This document shows, piece after piece, positions 42,562 to 55,098 of a stretch of DNA of 64,000 bases (position 1 is the first letter of the stretch; each line of letters starts with the position of its first letter). A program made the translations under genes and the position numbers. Source of the DNA: Cryptomeria japonica (Eukaryota > Streptophyta > Pinopsida > Cupressales > Cupressaceae). The notes beneath the pieces are model-generated. The model saw nothing but the letters and a program-made list of their open reading frames with translations. It had not been told where the DNA came from and searched no databases. Location of the stretch: NCBI RefSeq assembly GCF_030272615.1, contig NC_081407.1, positions 317,904,456 to 317,968,455 of the forward strand, written 5' to 3'.

Positions 42562-44796
42562 TGTAGTCACATAAATCTATTCATTTTAATTAAATGAATA
42601 TCTGATATTTATTTGATTAAAAACCCACTAGCCATTGTTAATGCATGGTAGCTACGGTAAGATAAATGATTGAATGAGAGATAAATGAAGTCTCTCATTC
42701 AATCATTTATCCTATTGATTATACTATTAAGAAAACTTCAAGCTATTTTATTTGATAAGCATTCCTCACTTATATCAATATCGATAATCATATTATGGCA
42801 TGGCACATTGGTGATAAATCATAGTTATCAGGTTAACCATTTATCCTGATCTATATTGGATGTGTTCCCAACAAATGAAATAAGATTATCAAGTTTCTTT
42901 CGAGTGGCATAGTATGCACTATTTAATATATACAACCTTTAGTTAGTGATCAGTGTCGGTTAACATAGACATTGATTACTATCAGTTAATATGCCACGTC
43001 AAACAACATCAGTAAATACCGATTGGCATTATGTTACATGAACCCCGATTAATATCGGGCTGGCAAATAATTAAAACATCAGTTGTTAACATATGCAAAG
43101 GGGTGCGATCAAGTAGTGTCTTGATAGGTCATGTCCATAAGACATGACCGGTCAAGGCACTGCTTGATCCTCCCCTCTCTCATATATATATATATCATTT
43201 AGTATTTGTGAAGAGAATATTGAAATTGATAAATACTCCTCTTACCTGCCAAACAAAGAAGATAGTCAGAATTATAATAGAGACAAATAATACATAGATA
43301 TAAAGAATAAAATTAGAATACATCTTGCATATTGAATTGTAAATTGAACAACGTTTACAGCCATCAGTTAATTAAATTAACATTTAATTAATTCATCCTC
43401 AAACATTCTCTTATTAATTAAATAAATTATTCAATTTATTTTAATTAATTCATTAAACCAAATTCAGAATGAATTAAATGAATAAATCCTATTTATTTAA
43501 TTTAATCCCCTTTCCTCTTTTAAATAAATAATTAAAACATTTATTTAAATCATTAAATCCCCCCCACTTGCATTCTCCTAAAAATGCAAGTTGCACCTGT
43601 TTGTTGAAATAAATGAATTTTATTTTAATAAAAATCCTATTTTCCCTCACCCACCAAACCCACTTGCAATCCTAAACCCCTTCTAGATTCTTCTAACCCC
43701 TTCCTAATTAACCTAATCCATCCCCTAATTATTGTCACATTCCTAAGCAACTTGGAGTCACTTCTCAAAGACTCCAAAGTCTTTGAAAAGTATTAAATGT
43801 TTTATGTGTCCAACAATTTAACCTCTAAAGTCTTCCAAATCACTAATGGCTCTTACATGACCATTAATGGCTCTTACATAGCCATTTATGGTTAGATCCA
43901 CTTGTACCCATGGTTAGGGATTTTGACCCCTAACTCAACCCTCATGTGACCCATATTTCTTCTCAAGCATTTATTGCTTTGACCATGGTTATCCTCACTA
44001 ACTCTTGCACAAGATTTTATCCATTGGATAAAAGCATTATTATTTGAATAATGAATTTATTCACTCAACTCAACCTTAACCCTACCTCCCAAGTTAACCC
44101 TCAAGTCATGTCAAGCATTTAATGCTTCTTCCCTCTCCTCTCAACCCATCTCATGTTGACACTTGTCATCCTGGGATTGGGTTGAAATCCCTCACATGGA
44201 TCTTAAACCATTCAATCCTGACCCTTGTTGAGATTACTCAATCTCAATCATCCATTGCTCCATTTTACCTATAAATAGAGCTCTTTCCTTCAAGATCCAG
44301 ATCCTGAAAACTTGTATGCATTTAACTTATAGCAAATTTTAGAGAAGAGCATTTAGCATAAATCACTAATATATATTGTCATTTTGGACTAAAATAAATC
44401 TTAGTTCATTTCATAGCATATCATAACTAGTTTGTTTTACACTTGCATAGCATAGTTAAAGCATTTCAATCTTGAATCTCCATAAAACATCCATAGTGCA
44501 AAAAGATGTTGAGAGCTACAGTCATTTGGAAACTTGGAGAGGAGAGGAACAAGGGAGGAGGAGCTACAAGCATGATGGAAGAGGAGCTACAAGCATGGTG
44601 GAAGGCATTTGGAGATGCCTTGTTGTATTTGTTTTTATTGTCAAATGCTCTATTATGTCTTTAGTGTCTCTCTTGGTATGCCTGTTTAGAATAATCTTTG
44701 GTTGTTTAACACTAACTCCTTTTGTTTCTTGTGTTTTTCGTGTGTGTGTTGCCTCAACACAGGTTTTTCTAACATTCCTTTATTTGCAGAGCATCA
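42562..44796 (+). repeat. 5' LTR of element E
   Basis: It is 2235 bp, TGTAGTCACAT to GAGCATCA. It carries AT palindromes at 43370-43560, a perfect 21-bp-arm hairpin at 42661-42711 and a TATA box TATAAATA at 44270-44277. It is related to 62722-63980, which lacks 42607-43538. The 110-codon frame at 44472-44804 is inside the LTR and not a gene. Confidence 0.85.
44270..44277 (+). promoter_or_regulatory. TATA box of the E LTR
   Basis: TATAAATA in ACCTATAAATAGAGCTC is a classical plant TATA context, conserved at 63477-63484. Transcription would start about 30 bases downstream, giving an R-U5 of about 490 bp. Confidence 0.7.
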
Positions 44797-44798
44797 TT

Positions 44799-44816
44799 TG
44801 GTGAATCCGACGTGAA
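44799..44816 (+). other. Putative primer binding site of element E
   Basis: TGGTGAATCCGACGTGAA follows the LTR end after two T residues. It differs from the PBS of C and D, so E may use another tRNA. I cannot name it. Confidence 0.5.
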
Positions 44817-44877
44817 TCCAACACAAAGATTTCCACAAAAACTACTAACTTTTCTTGTTTAAATTGCCACACAGGTT

Positions 44878-45180
44878 GCGTTTTAGCGCTTATGAAACTT
44901 CTTAATTTAGTGCTTCTGTTCACCAGAATAGCACTATTGTCTAGGAAATAGCGCTATTGCCCCTAGTTTAGCGCTTTTGCATTTACTATAGCGTTGTTGT
45001 TATCAGTTTAGTGCATTCATGCTCTCTATTTGACATAATTTTATTTTGTCCGACAGAGTCTTTTAGCGCTTTTGTTCTCTATATAGCGCATTTGTAATTA
45101 TTTTGGCACATCTGTCAGTACATTAGCACTTTCGTGTTAAATGGTGCTTCTATGTTTACACAGAGTGGCGCTATTGTAAA
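44878..45180 (+). repeat. TAGCGCTTTTGT motif array in the E leader
   Basis: About a dozen degenerate copies (TTTAGCGCTT, ATAGCGCTATTG, TTTAGCGCTTTTG, GGCGCTATTGT) stand about 20-30 bases apart. The core AGCGCT is a palindrome. The array takes the same place that the GTCTGTG array takes in C. Confidence 0.7.
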
Positions 45181-46700
45181 AGAGAGTTGTATTTTTTATT
45201 TTGTAACCGAAAATCAAAACTTAGGCTTGTGGAAGCCCACCCATACCTCATTTTATTTTTTTTGTCTATCTGTTTGATTGTTTGTGCTGGATTGAAGGAG
45301 TTAGATTAGAAAGCATTTGAATTTATTTCTTTCACTTTGTTTTTCAAAGTTGGAATAAAATAAATTCACTTTCTCTTTTGGGCTTAAAGCATTAACTTCA
45401 CACTTCATTTTGGGTTCTAAAAATTAATCACACTTTTTCAGATTGGGCTTAAAAGAAACCTCATTGTGCAAAATAAAAAGAAAAACAAACTCAAATCCAA
45501 CAAATTTGCTTTCTTTGCAAGTTAGGATTCATTTGTATTTTGGGTTTTAAAACAAGACAAAACAACTTTCATTTCTTGCATCAAAGTTAAAATCCACAAT
45601 CAACACTTCTTCTTCTTTTTGTTTTTGCAAAGGTAAAAAGAACACTCAACTTGTCAAAAGTTTTCTTGTTTCTAGAAGCGATTTACTTCAAGCAAATGTG
45701 TTTCAATTCAGTTGACCAGGATTTCAAATTCCTAGTTTCCCAAACATTTTGCCTTTGAAGTTAAAAAGAACACCATGATTGTTGGAGCAACATCTCCAAA
45801 TAGTTAGATTACATTGCAATGAAAAATGGTTAAAAAGAACAAGTGTTTTTTGTGATTGGCACACTTGTGCAAAGTTTGTTGAGTGGTCCTACTTTTAACA
45901 CACTATCCTCTCCCTTGGCTTTCGTGGTCCTAGGTGCAAGAGAAAAGTGTTAGTAACACACAAATTTTATATATTAAAAGAGGCCTGCCAAGAGACACAT
46001 CACTCTTGGGAACGACCTCGCGTGGTAAATCCTTCGAGCCGCTATAGAAATCAGGTGTGAGAAAAATTTGTAGCATTGGGTATAGTTGTTCTTACAGTGT
46101 AACTTGCCGAAAGGACAAATGGGCCCCACCACAACTTACAAGGCTCTTAAGTGAGTCACTGCAGAATGAACTTATGTCCAAAAACATCAAAATTACTAAA
46201 CATATTTATGTAGAAGCCCACCTGTTCTATTGATTGAGGATATTTGTGAGAAGTTCAGTGCAAGAGAATAGATGGTTTTGCTCCCAAGATACTCACCATA
46301 CATATTTCCTTGAGTAGAAACATAGCTTTTTGAAAGGCTACTTGTAGCTTGATAAAATTGGTGACTCCCCCATCATAGGGATCATCTATTTGTTATGCTC
46401 ATGCAAGACTTAGTATATCACATCCTTACTTGCCACAGTGGGATTCATAAGGTATGTAGTACCAAAGTTGAAGAAATATCAAGATGTGGGCTAAAATTAT
46501 CGCAACTGGCCATTTGACCTTAGGGATAAAGTGTGTTTGAAGTGTCTTCATTTTTTGTCAAGACCAGTGATAAACTGAGCCGACTTCAGGCTTTTTGGAA
46601 AAACATACTCAAAAACATTTGGAAAGAAAGGGTCATAAAAGTTCAAAGGTTGGGTTGATTTAGACCCACACTTATTTGTGCTTTTTGAGGCAACATTCTT

Positions 46701-47234
46701 GTGTTTGTGTGCTTACTTTGTTTTCTTGTCAAAGAAAAATCAAAAGAAAAACAAATTCCAAAACAAGTATTCATCCAACACAAAATTTTCAAAAACACCA
46801 ACATTTGGCAAAGATCAAAAACAAAGTGCAAAAACAAAGTATTGAACTATATGACCATTCTTCACATTTTGAGAAGGAAGAATCTTCATCAACATATCAA
46901 TTTGAAGAAAAGACCATTGAGCTCAAAGGATTTCATGAAAAGAAGAAAAATTTTCTATCTCAATAGACAAATCTTTGTCTCACAGAGAACCTTCTTACGT
47001 CACATGCGTCTATATCTTCAAAGAAAATCCAACGAGTTTGATCAAGAGTCTTTAAACCATAGAGCTTTTACTCAATATAGAGCTTTGAGTTATCATAAGA
47101 ACAAAGGAGGCAAAATCAATCTTGCCTTCTTTCCAGACATTTGCATCACATATAACTCAGCTAGGGAAGAACCACCAACCCCCGAAAGAGAAGAGGAAGA
47201 ATTTGTCCCATTTGTAACACAATGTTTTTATTGA
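46701..47234 (+). CDS. Possible leader ORF upstream of gag in E, 177 codons
   Basis: The frame is open for 177 codons. The N-terminal half is Lys-rich and the end is acidic and Pro-rich (REEPPTPEREEEEF). Some Ogre-type elements have an ORF1 before gag, which this could represent. There are no known motifs and no second copy in C, so it may be chance. The start is uncertain. Confidence 0.25.
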   Translation: MFVCLLCFLVKEKSKEKQIPKQVFIQHKIFKNTNIWQRSKTKCKNKVLNYMTILHILRRKNLHQHINLKKRPLSSKDFMKRRKIFYLNRQIFVSQRTFLRHMRLYLQRKSNEFDQESLNHRAFTQYRALSYHKNKGGKINLAFFPDICITYNSAREEPPTPEREEEEFVPFVTQCFY

Positions 47235-47666
47235 AGTTAACATTTCATCCATTCGCACATTCACACATCATCAATCCATTCCAATTCTCAAAACATAAAG
47301 AGGTCTTGTCCTAAGTTCTTTTTTGATATTGCTTGAATCAAACACAAACACATCACTTTATAGAGTGTCTCTACATCTAGGATACACTCATCCTAAGAGG
47401 CATTTCTACGCAGGTTAAAACTAGTCTATGAGTGCATCCTCTCATTACTAGGTAGTTGGGTCTGTAACACATCTCAGGCCTCTCTAAACCTTATCATATC
47501 AAACATTATCAACCAAACACAACAAGAAATTCACAGAAGGACTTTGGTAACATCTACCTTTAGTGTTAGAGATCCATATGCAAAACACTCACCAAACATT
47601 TATCTCTCATTTCATCATCAACTCATAATCATTTTCACCAAACTTCAACAACAAATTTCAAACAAA

Positions 47667-48890
47667 ATGGCTCAAACTAGATCAAGGTCTAGACAACTAG
47701 AGATCAAGGAGGAAGAGGAAGAAAATCTCAATGAATTCCAAGAGGCCCTTGGAGGAAACGCAAATGAGGAAAATCTAAGTACTAATAGGCCTGCAAAAAT
47801 AGAAAGGGCACAACACAACCCTCTCTTCAATCAAATTTTTGATGAAATCCTCATGAACAATGCTGATGCTCACTTCTTAAGACTTGCCCAAGAGGGAACC
47901 AAAATACCCTTTGATTTTGATATGGCACAATTAAGGCAAGCATCAGAACACCATAGTCGTAATGAGGGTGGAAGAGGTCGAGATAACTTTAGATATGACC
48001 TTCATCAAGGAAATCCCCCACCTCCTCCTCCTCCTCCTAATGACATTGACATGTTGAGACAACAAATTGAGAGTTTAGCCCAACAACTCCACAGTGGTGT
48101 GAAAACTACCTAGTTTTCACTTAATGATATTTGTCCCTATCCCTTTGATAGGAATCTATATATGCCACCTTTTCCATGAGGTTTTGAAACACCTAAGTTT
48201 GAAAAGTATCGAGGAAAAGGAGAACCTCGAGATCATGTTAGAGAATTTCATTCAGCTTGCCTAGAAGTGGCATATGAAGACACATACCTAATGCGACTCT
48301 TTCCTCAAAGTTTGGGAGGGACAACCACATCATGGTTTTCCCAACTAGCAGGCGGCATTAGGACATTCAAAGAACTGGTCCAAAACTTCATTGCACATTA
48401 TTCACATAACATTGAACATGATGTCACCATGGCAGATCTGTGTAACACCAAACAAAAACTAGGGGAGCTATTTTCAGCTTTCCTACAATGATGGCGACAA
48501 ATGTCTAGCAGACGTTCTCTTTAGTTACCTGAACGAGAACTAGTGGAAATATTTATTTCCAACTTGAACGAAGAAATGGAATTCCATCTAGACATGAAAG
48601 GCACAAAGTCCTTTAATGACATGATCACCCAGGGTTTAAAATGTGAACGGGCCCTCATCAAAAAGGGGCTTATCAAGATATACAATGAAGCAAAAGATAG
48701 CCCTCGCCCGCCCTTCAACAGTGATAAACCCAACTTCTGGAATAAAAATAAAAACATTGTCAATGACGTGGTTGTCGATGCAAGGACTATCAAAAGTGCA
48801 CAACCTGTAGTCCGATTTGCAGGGAAAAACCCCCCACCTAAGAATAACACCGTTGCTCCCCCAAATCAAGGACACAATGTACCTCAATAA
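47667..48890 (+). pseudogene. Element E gag (capsid region)
   Basis: The start chosen is ATG 47667 (MAQTRSRSRQLEIKEEEEE), which opens a charged N-terminus; the frame runs further upstream without a better start. A Pro run (near 48015-48035) precedes the capsid core: DTYLMRLFPQSLGGTTTSWF and HYSHNIEHDVTMADLCNTKQ. Stops TAG (48111), TGA (48177) and TGA (48489) are single changes. The core is clearly homologous to 15355-15640 of C, so E and C are sister families. Confidence 0.85.
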
Positions 48891-50561
48891 GAACCAAGAC
48901 AACGCCAACAAAATTATAAACCAAAACGTACATACACTCCCTTTGGGGAACCTATTGAAACAGTGTTACATCAGTTGGTTTATTTAAATCTAGTGACCTT
49001 ACCAAAAACATCTAATTACGAACCTTAGGTCAAACCTTCATGGTGGAGGGATAATGAATATTGTGAATTCCATCAAGGGAAAGGGCATAAAACAAGTAAT
49101 TTTCACAGATTGAAAGATCGTGTTCAGGATCTTTTTGACTGAGGAGAGGTTGAAATTGAAGGACACGACCCAAAAACCACAAATAATGATCATTTTATGT
49201 TTAAAAATCCACTTCCATCACAAGATCAAAGGGGTCCTTCCACTTTAGGGCGAAACAAAGATACAACCGATTATATGTGAGCCGCCTATAATAACACTGC
49301 GAATCACCTATATGATGCCAATGAACAAATTGCAACTATTACCATCAAAGATCCATGCTCTACCTGCAATATTGTTATGTGTCGTGGCAAGATCATCATT
49401 AAAGCAGCTCCATAAGGCATAACTTCCATCCCAAAGTAGTATAACCTTGTGGAACAGTTAGATAAGACGCTCGCACTTATATCCATCTTAGAGTTATTAC
49501 GCCTATCCCCATCTCATAAAATAATCTTGGATCAAGCTCTCCAAGAAGCGTCAGTCCCTGCCAATCTAAATACAGATCAATTTCAAACTATGGTTGGTAA
49601 TCTGAGGTCATCACCATGTCTCACTTTCTCTGAAAGTGACAATACATCCTTCCAGCAACCTCATAACACCTCACTCCATATTGAAGGATTTATCAGCCAA
49701 CACAGAATCAAGTGAGTCTTAATCGACAATGGAGCAGGCCTAAATATCTGTACATCACAATTGGTCATAGTATTGGGATATGCAGTTGAATCAGTGGATC
49801 CCTACAAAAAGATAACTATAAAAGCCTATGATGATGCAGAGCGTTCTTCCAAAGGAGAAGTTGTGTTACCAATCTGTGTGGGCCCAGTGGTGAAGCACAT
49901 CATATGTCAAGTTATGGACCTTCCCCTACCATATAATTTGTTGTTAGGAATACCTTGGATACATGCCATGCAATCCATTCCATCCACCTACCACCAGTGT
50001 ATCAAGTTCCCTCATAATGGTGTAGAAATTATGATCCTGGGAGATGCAAATCCCTTTGCATATTGTAACAATATCAACCATCAACCAGAGATTACCATTC
50101 CCAACAATAGAGAAGCTATCCCATCCATGTCATATGTAAGTCCAACCTCTCTTTCCAGTTCAAATACCTCTATACCAAAGCAAGAGAAGCTAAAGATGAA
50201 AATGGCAGAGGAAGGTCCTAGGGAGTACAATCTCAGCCAACTCTTTTGTGTTGGGAAACTACCCACTTCTCCTAGAACTCATGGTAAACCTCAACGGTTA
50301 CTTCAAACACTACCGGTCAAACTAGCGTGCACTTTGATGCCTTTTATCCTTGGAAAGAGTCAAGAAGAAGAGACCAGAGATCAGGACTTAGCCAAATGGA
50401 TCTATAAAGATCCTATCACCACGAAGATCCCACAAGTTAAGCTTCCCACAGATCAATATGGAAAAAAGGCCCTCTCATTATGCAAAGAATGGGCTATGAT
50501 GGTCAGAGTGCTTTGGGGCCTTGCAAGAAAGTATGACATGAGCCATTGCAGCCAGAATTAA
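48891..50561 (+). pseudogene. Element E zinc knuckle, protease and G-patch segment
   Basis: The knuckle reads YCEFHQGKGHKTSNFHRLK, with Phe where C has the last Cys, so zinc binding is probably lost. Protease: VLIDNGAGLNIC with Asp at 49725-49727, then GIPWIHAM. A G-patch-like GYDGQSALG lies near 50490, out of frame with the preceding stretch, so an indel lies near 50470. Several TAG/TGA stops occur between 48890 and 49450. Confidence 0.78.
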
Positions 50562-51574
50562 AGACTAAAGATAACACTAGATTAGGCTTTCAAAAGGAGA
50601 TCCTTCCTAAGCTCATATTCAAAGGGAAACCCAACAAACCTCTATATCAGCCTAATACAAACATAAAGAGGTCATCCTTGATTATATCAGTAGCACCAAA
50701 AACCACAAAAATTGCCCCAATACAGTTGAAAATCCTAGCATTCACATCTACAACACCAATCATCCCACCAATCAAACCAGCAACCCCATCAGCAGAAACA
50801 ACTGCATCAATAGAACCATTAGCAGTATTAGAACCCACAACAGTATCGATAATAGTAGCACTTCCATCAGAAGCAGTAGATTCAACAACGTTGATACTCC
50901 CCATATCGGATTCATTGATCCCAATAAACCTTCCTGCAGCACCAATAATTCCATCTACAACTGTACATTAGCTGATCACACCTGTAGTGTTTAACTTAAA
51001 GGATATCCCGATATGGTATAGTAATTGGATACTGGAAAGTGACTCAGAGACTGACTCACATGAGTGGGAATTTAATTCAGTACATCTCAATACTTCAGAT
51101 GAGGAAGACGCATTACCACCTCCACCTCACAAAGAAATCCCTGTTTATGGAGAAGCACAGATTAAAACCTCATGGGTTCCCAAATTGGAAACACCTTCCA
51201 CAGACCCTACGTCACATCCTATGCTAGATTTTGATAGGGAGAGTACCATCAACGACCTTGACCACAATGTTTTAACCCTCACTGACACCTCTTATGAACT
51301 TAACCTGATTGATGAGGTAATGCCCATTATCCACCCTGAACTCATCAAATGGAACCAATCTAATCCCCCATGCCTTGACCAATTCCAAAATGATGAGGCG
51401 ATCATTGACTTTTTGGAACTATGGGATAACATACAAAGCGGGGATCACAAAGATGGATTCGCCATAGAACTTAATAGCGCAACATACTTTGGGGCGGATG
51501 CCAAACCTTTTAGCTGCAAAAATATAACAATAAAACATGGATCTTCTAGTGAAAACCACATTGTGGCACTTTGA
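50546..51574 (+). pseudogene. Element E pol linker, Pro/Thr/Ile-rich then acidic
   Basis: 50546-50971 is a low-complexity Ala/Pro/Thr/Ile stretch with no equivalent in C. After TAG (50969-50971) the linker resumes (SDSETDSHEWEF) and runs parallel to 17730-18340 of C. It ends at the first in-pol hairpin site and a TGA (51572-51574). Confidence 0.7.
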
Positions 51575-51631
51575 TCCCACAAAAGTAAAAAGAAAGAGCG
51601 TATCCAATGGTGAAAACCTCTTTGAGGTGTC
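51548..51631 (+). repeat. Two hairpin modules inside pol of E
   Basis: 51548-51570 reads AGTG, AAAA, CCAC, ATT, GTGG, CACT; both stems are perfect. 51609-51631 reads GGTG, AAAA, CCTC, TTT, GAGG, TGTC. The first shows AGTG/CACT where C has GGCG/CGCT: the arms change together. Confidence 0.82.
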
Positions 51632-51716
51632 TGAGGATGAAAGGTTTGACATTCTCCCCTCTAGTATACAATAGGAACTATCAACAATCCTTATTGAGGA
51701 AACAAAAGAATTCAAC

Positions 51717-52640
51717 ATGGGGACCCCTACGACCCCTCCTAAAATACATTTGGCATCTCTTTTTACTCCAGAGGAACAGCCTAAGTTTGTCGATTTCTTC
51801 CAGAAGCATCATATCAACTTTGCATGGTCATATGTAGACATGCCTAGTCTTGATCCTGATTTAGTCATGCATCACCTCACCGTAGAAGAAAGAGCTAAGC
51901 TTGTCAAACAGAAGCTTCACAAGATGCACCCCCAGATCGCAGTACTAGTCAAAGCAGAACTTAAGAAACTCCTTGATGTTGGTTTTATTAGACCAATTGA
52001 TTATGTAGATTGGATCTCCAACATTGTACCTATCGTCAAACCAAATGGGGGAATCCGCATCTGTACTGACTTCAGAGATTTAAACAAGGCATTTCCTAAA
52101 GATGACTTCCCCCTACCAAACATTGACATGATCATGGACCTAACAACAGGACATGCCATGCTTTCTCTCATGGATGGATTTTCAGGGTACAACCAGATAA
52201 AGATCACTCCGGAGGATCAACATAAAACTGCCTTCACATCTCCATGGGGAACATATTGTTGTAATGTAATGCCTTTTGGTCTAAAGAATGCAGGGGAGAT
52301 CTATCAAAGAGAAATGACCACCATATTTCATGATATGATGCATATCATAATGGAGGATTATGTTGATGACTTACTGGCAAAATCATTAACAAGAGAAGGT
52401 CATCTAGAAATATTAGAGAAAATCTTTGACAGATTGGAACAATATCATGTTTGACTCAACCAAAATAAATGTATCTTTGGAGTAACCTCATGGAAGCTTC
52501 TAGGATACATTGTCTCAAGCAAAGGCATTGAGGTCGATCCTACAAAGGTCAAAGCAATCATGGACATGCCACCTCCAAGGAACATCAACCAGCTACGGAC
52601 ACTACAAGGGCAGCTACAATCCATCCGAAGATTCATTGTA
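51717..52640 (+). pseudogene. Element E reverse transcriptase
   Basis: RT motifs in order: LVKQKLHKMHPQIAVL, RICTDFRDLNKAFPKDD, MDGFSGYNQIKI, NVMPFGLKNAGEIYQREM and YVDD at 52359-52370. TGA at 52452-52454 ends the first open stretch; the thumb continues in frame to about 52640. All catalytic Asp residues are present. Confidence 0.9.
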
Positions 52641-53690
52641 CAACTAGCAAATAAGTGTCACCCTTTTACACATCTGTTACACAAAAACATCCGCTTTCAG
52701 TGGGATACTAGATGCCAACAAGCATTTCAGATGCTCAAAGACTATCTCATGAATACACCGTTGTTGATCCCACCAGATCCAAGTAGACCTCTATTGCTCT
52801 ATATTTCAGCAACAAATACAGTGTTAGGAGTGCTCCTGGCTCAACATAATGCAGAAGGGAAAGAGTGTGTTGTTTACTACATCTCTCGAACACTGGTCAA
52901 CTATGAAATCAATTACACACCTATTGAGCAAGCTTGCCTACCAGTAATATTGGCATCCACTAAATTGAGGCACTACTTATTAACACATAAAGTACAACTC
53001 ATTGCAAATATTGATCCACTAAAGTACTTACTCAACAAAGTAGCATTAACTGGCTACTTGGCCAAATCGGTAATGATTCTAAGTGAATTTGACATTGAGT
53101 ATGTGGACCGTAAAGCTATCAAGGGTCAAGTTATTATAGATCAATTGGCCGATGCACCTCTCATAGGTGATCATCGTCTCATTTCCAATTTTACAGATGA
53201 AGAGATATTCATGATCATAGAAGCACAACCATGGAAACTATGTTTTGATAGTTCATACACTAGACATGGCTCGGGGGCAGTCATTATGTTTATCACACCT
53301 CAAGGTGACAGCATCCCAAAGTCTTACAGGCTCACATTTCCATGCACAAACAACATAGAAGATATGAGGCCTTGATCATAGGACTCGGACTATCCATACA
53401 ATGGAAATTAAAAGTTACAGATATATGGCGACTCCCAACTGGTCATCCGACAAGTAACCAATGAATATTAGACCAAGGATGATAAAATCATGTTGTACAA
53501 GAAAATGGTGGACAGTTTAAAGGCATCATTTACTAATATCACCTTTTAGCAGATACCCAAAGATCAGAACCGAGCTACTGACACTATGGTTACCATTGCA
53601 TCTCTCCTAGATCTTCCACAAAATTCAACCCGCTACGAGTTCTTGGTAGAATAACTTTGGATTCGCTTATGATATCCCCAAATCCGAGAT
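52560..53690 (+). pseudogene. Element E RNase H and archaeal-type RNase H
   Basis: The connection (LRTLQGQLQSIRRFIVQL) and the first RNase H (LLLYISATNTVLGVLL, NYTPIEQACL, VIIDQLADAPL) are open to 53375. The second module starts with WKLCFDSSYTRHG; the usual DGS is DSS. It then loses frame near 53360, and motifs continue in other frames (VTDIWRLPTGHP around 53415-53450, matching VFGDSQLV shifted). Confidence 0.82.
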
Positions 53691-54978
53691 GATATGTCAC
53701 CTTGTGGGTTTCAAATCCCCATGGTATGGTGAGTTCTACACCTATCTACATGATCACACCCTTCCTCCTAACCAATCGAATAACCAACGTAAAACTTTCA
53801 TTTGCCAAACTGCTCGATATACCATCATTGTTGAAACCCTATACCAACGTAGTCTTGATGGTACTCTCCTTCGATGTCTAGAACAGGATGAGATAACAAA
53901 GGCCTTAAAAGAGGTACATGAAGGAATTTGTGGGACTCACACAAGCGGTCTGTCCTTAGCAAAGAAGATCATGTGCGCTGGATACTATTGGCCGTCCATG
54001 GAAAAAGACTACTATTATTTTGTCAGAAAATGCAAGAAATGCCAAGTTCATGGAGACCTGATACATGCACCAGCGCAAAAATTGCAACCAATCAAAACAC
54101 CATGGCCCTTTTGTCAATGGGGACTTGACCTTGTGGGTAAAATCCATCCATCTTCATCCAATGGCCACAAATTCATTATTACCACCATTGAATATTTCAC
54201 AAAGTGGATCAAAGGTGTTCCACTTACCCAAGTCACCGGCAAGCAAATCACCTCATTTATCCTTAATTACATCATCTGCCGATATGGTGTACCCATGTCC
54301 ATCATCACAGATAATGGGCTTCCTTTCAAAAATCAGGATGTTCGTGAGCTCTGTGAGAAGTTTCACATCCAACGCCACTTTTCCACTCCCTATTACCCAC
54401 AAGGAAATGGTTAGGTCAAAGCATTGAACAAGAACATATTAAGAATCCTCAAGAAGATAGTCAATGATGTCGATCATTATTGGTATTTTCAATTAAATCA
54501 AGCACTATGGGCGTATCGAACTAGCATTCGAACCCCTACAGACACAACTCCCTACTCACTGGTCTATGGCGCAGAAGTCATCCCTCCTATTGAGGTTGAG
54601 ATACCATCTCTACGGGTTTACTTACATAATCTTAAAGATGATGAAGCATATAGAGTATCACATCTTCAAGATTTGGAACTACTGGATGAGAAATGACAAG
54701 CTGCATACAATCACCTCAAGGCATATCAACAACACATGAGCAAAAGCTATAATCACTGGGTTAAACCTCGTACATTTGAACTAGATGATCTTGATCTTTG
54801 AGAGAATCCTCATAACCAACCAAACAAAGAACATCAGGGAAAGTTTGAATCAAACTGGTTGGGTCCATATGTTATCACTATTGTATTTGGGTCTGGGGAA
54901 TATCAGTTGGCTACTTCAGAAGGGGAACCGCTAGCAGATCCAATCAACAATATGCACCTCAAACAGTTTCATACATAA
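53689..54978 (+). pseudogene. Element E integrase
   Basis: The zinc domain is intact: HEGICGTHTSG and RKCKKCQ. The core has WGLDLVG and ITDNG. The position of the catalytic Glu (GQAEA in C) reads stop-Val-Lys-Ala, the Lys codon being 54418-54420, so the enzyme is inactive twice over. The C-terminal part (SYNHWVKPRTFELDDL) runs to about 54978. Confidence 0.86.
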
Positions 54979-55098
54979 GTTTTACAAAGCATCAGGCTCC
55001 AATACATATCGGAAAAACACCAAAAAAACATTCAGATAAATGTCCTAAAGAAAATACAAAAAAAATCAAAATAGTAAAGAAAAATCATGCATCCAAAC

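Larger units (their letters stand above)
44817..47666 (+). other. Leader of element E
   Basis: A long leader before gag. It holds the AGCGCT-type array (44878-45180), a conserved stem (46009-46050) and an open frame at 46701-47234 listed separately. The stretches 45180-46000 and 46060-46700 show nothing I can name. Confidence 0.55.

Noticed and set aside
44472-44804. 110-codon ORF at the end of the E LTR
   Set aside because: It lies across U5 and the PBS. The equivalent text near 63680 has indels that break the frame.
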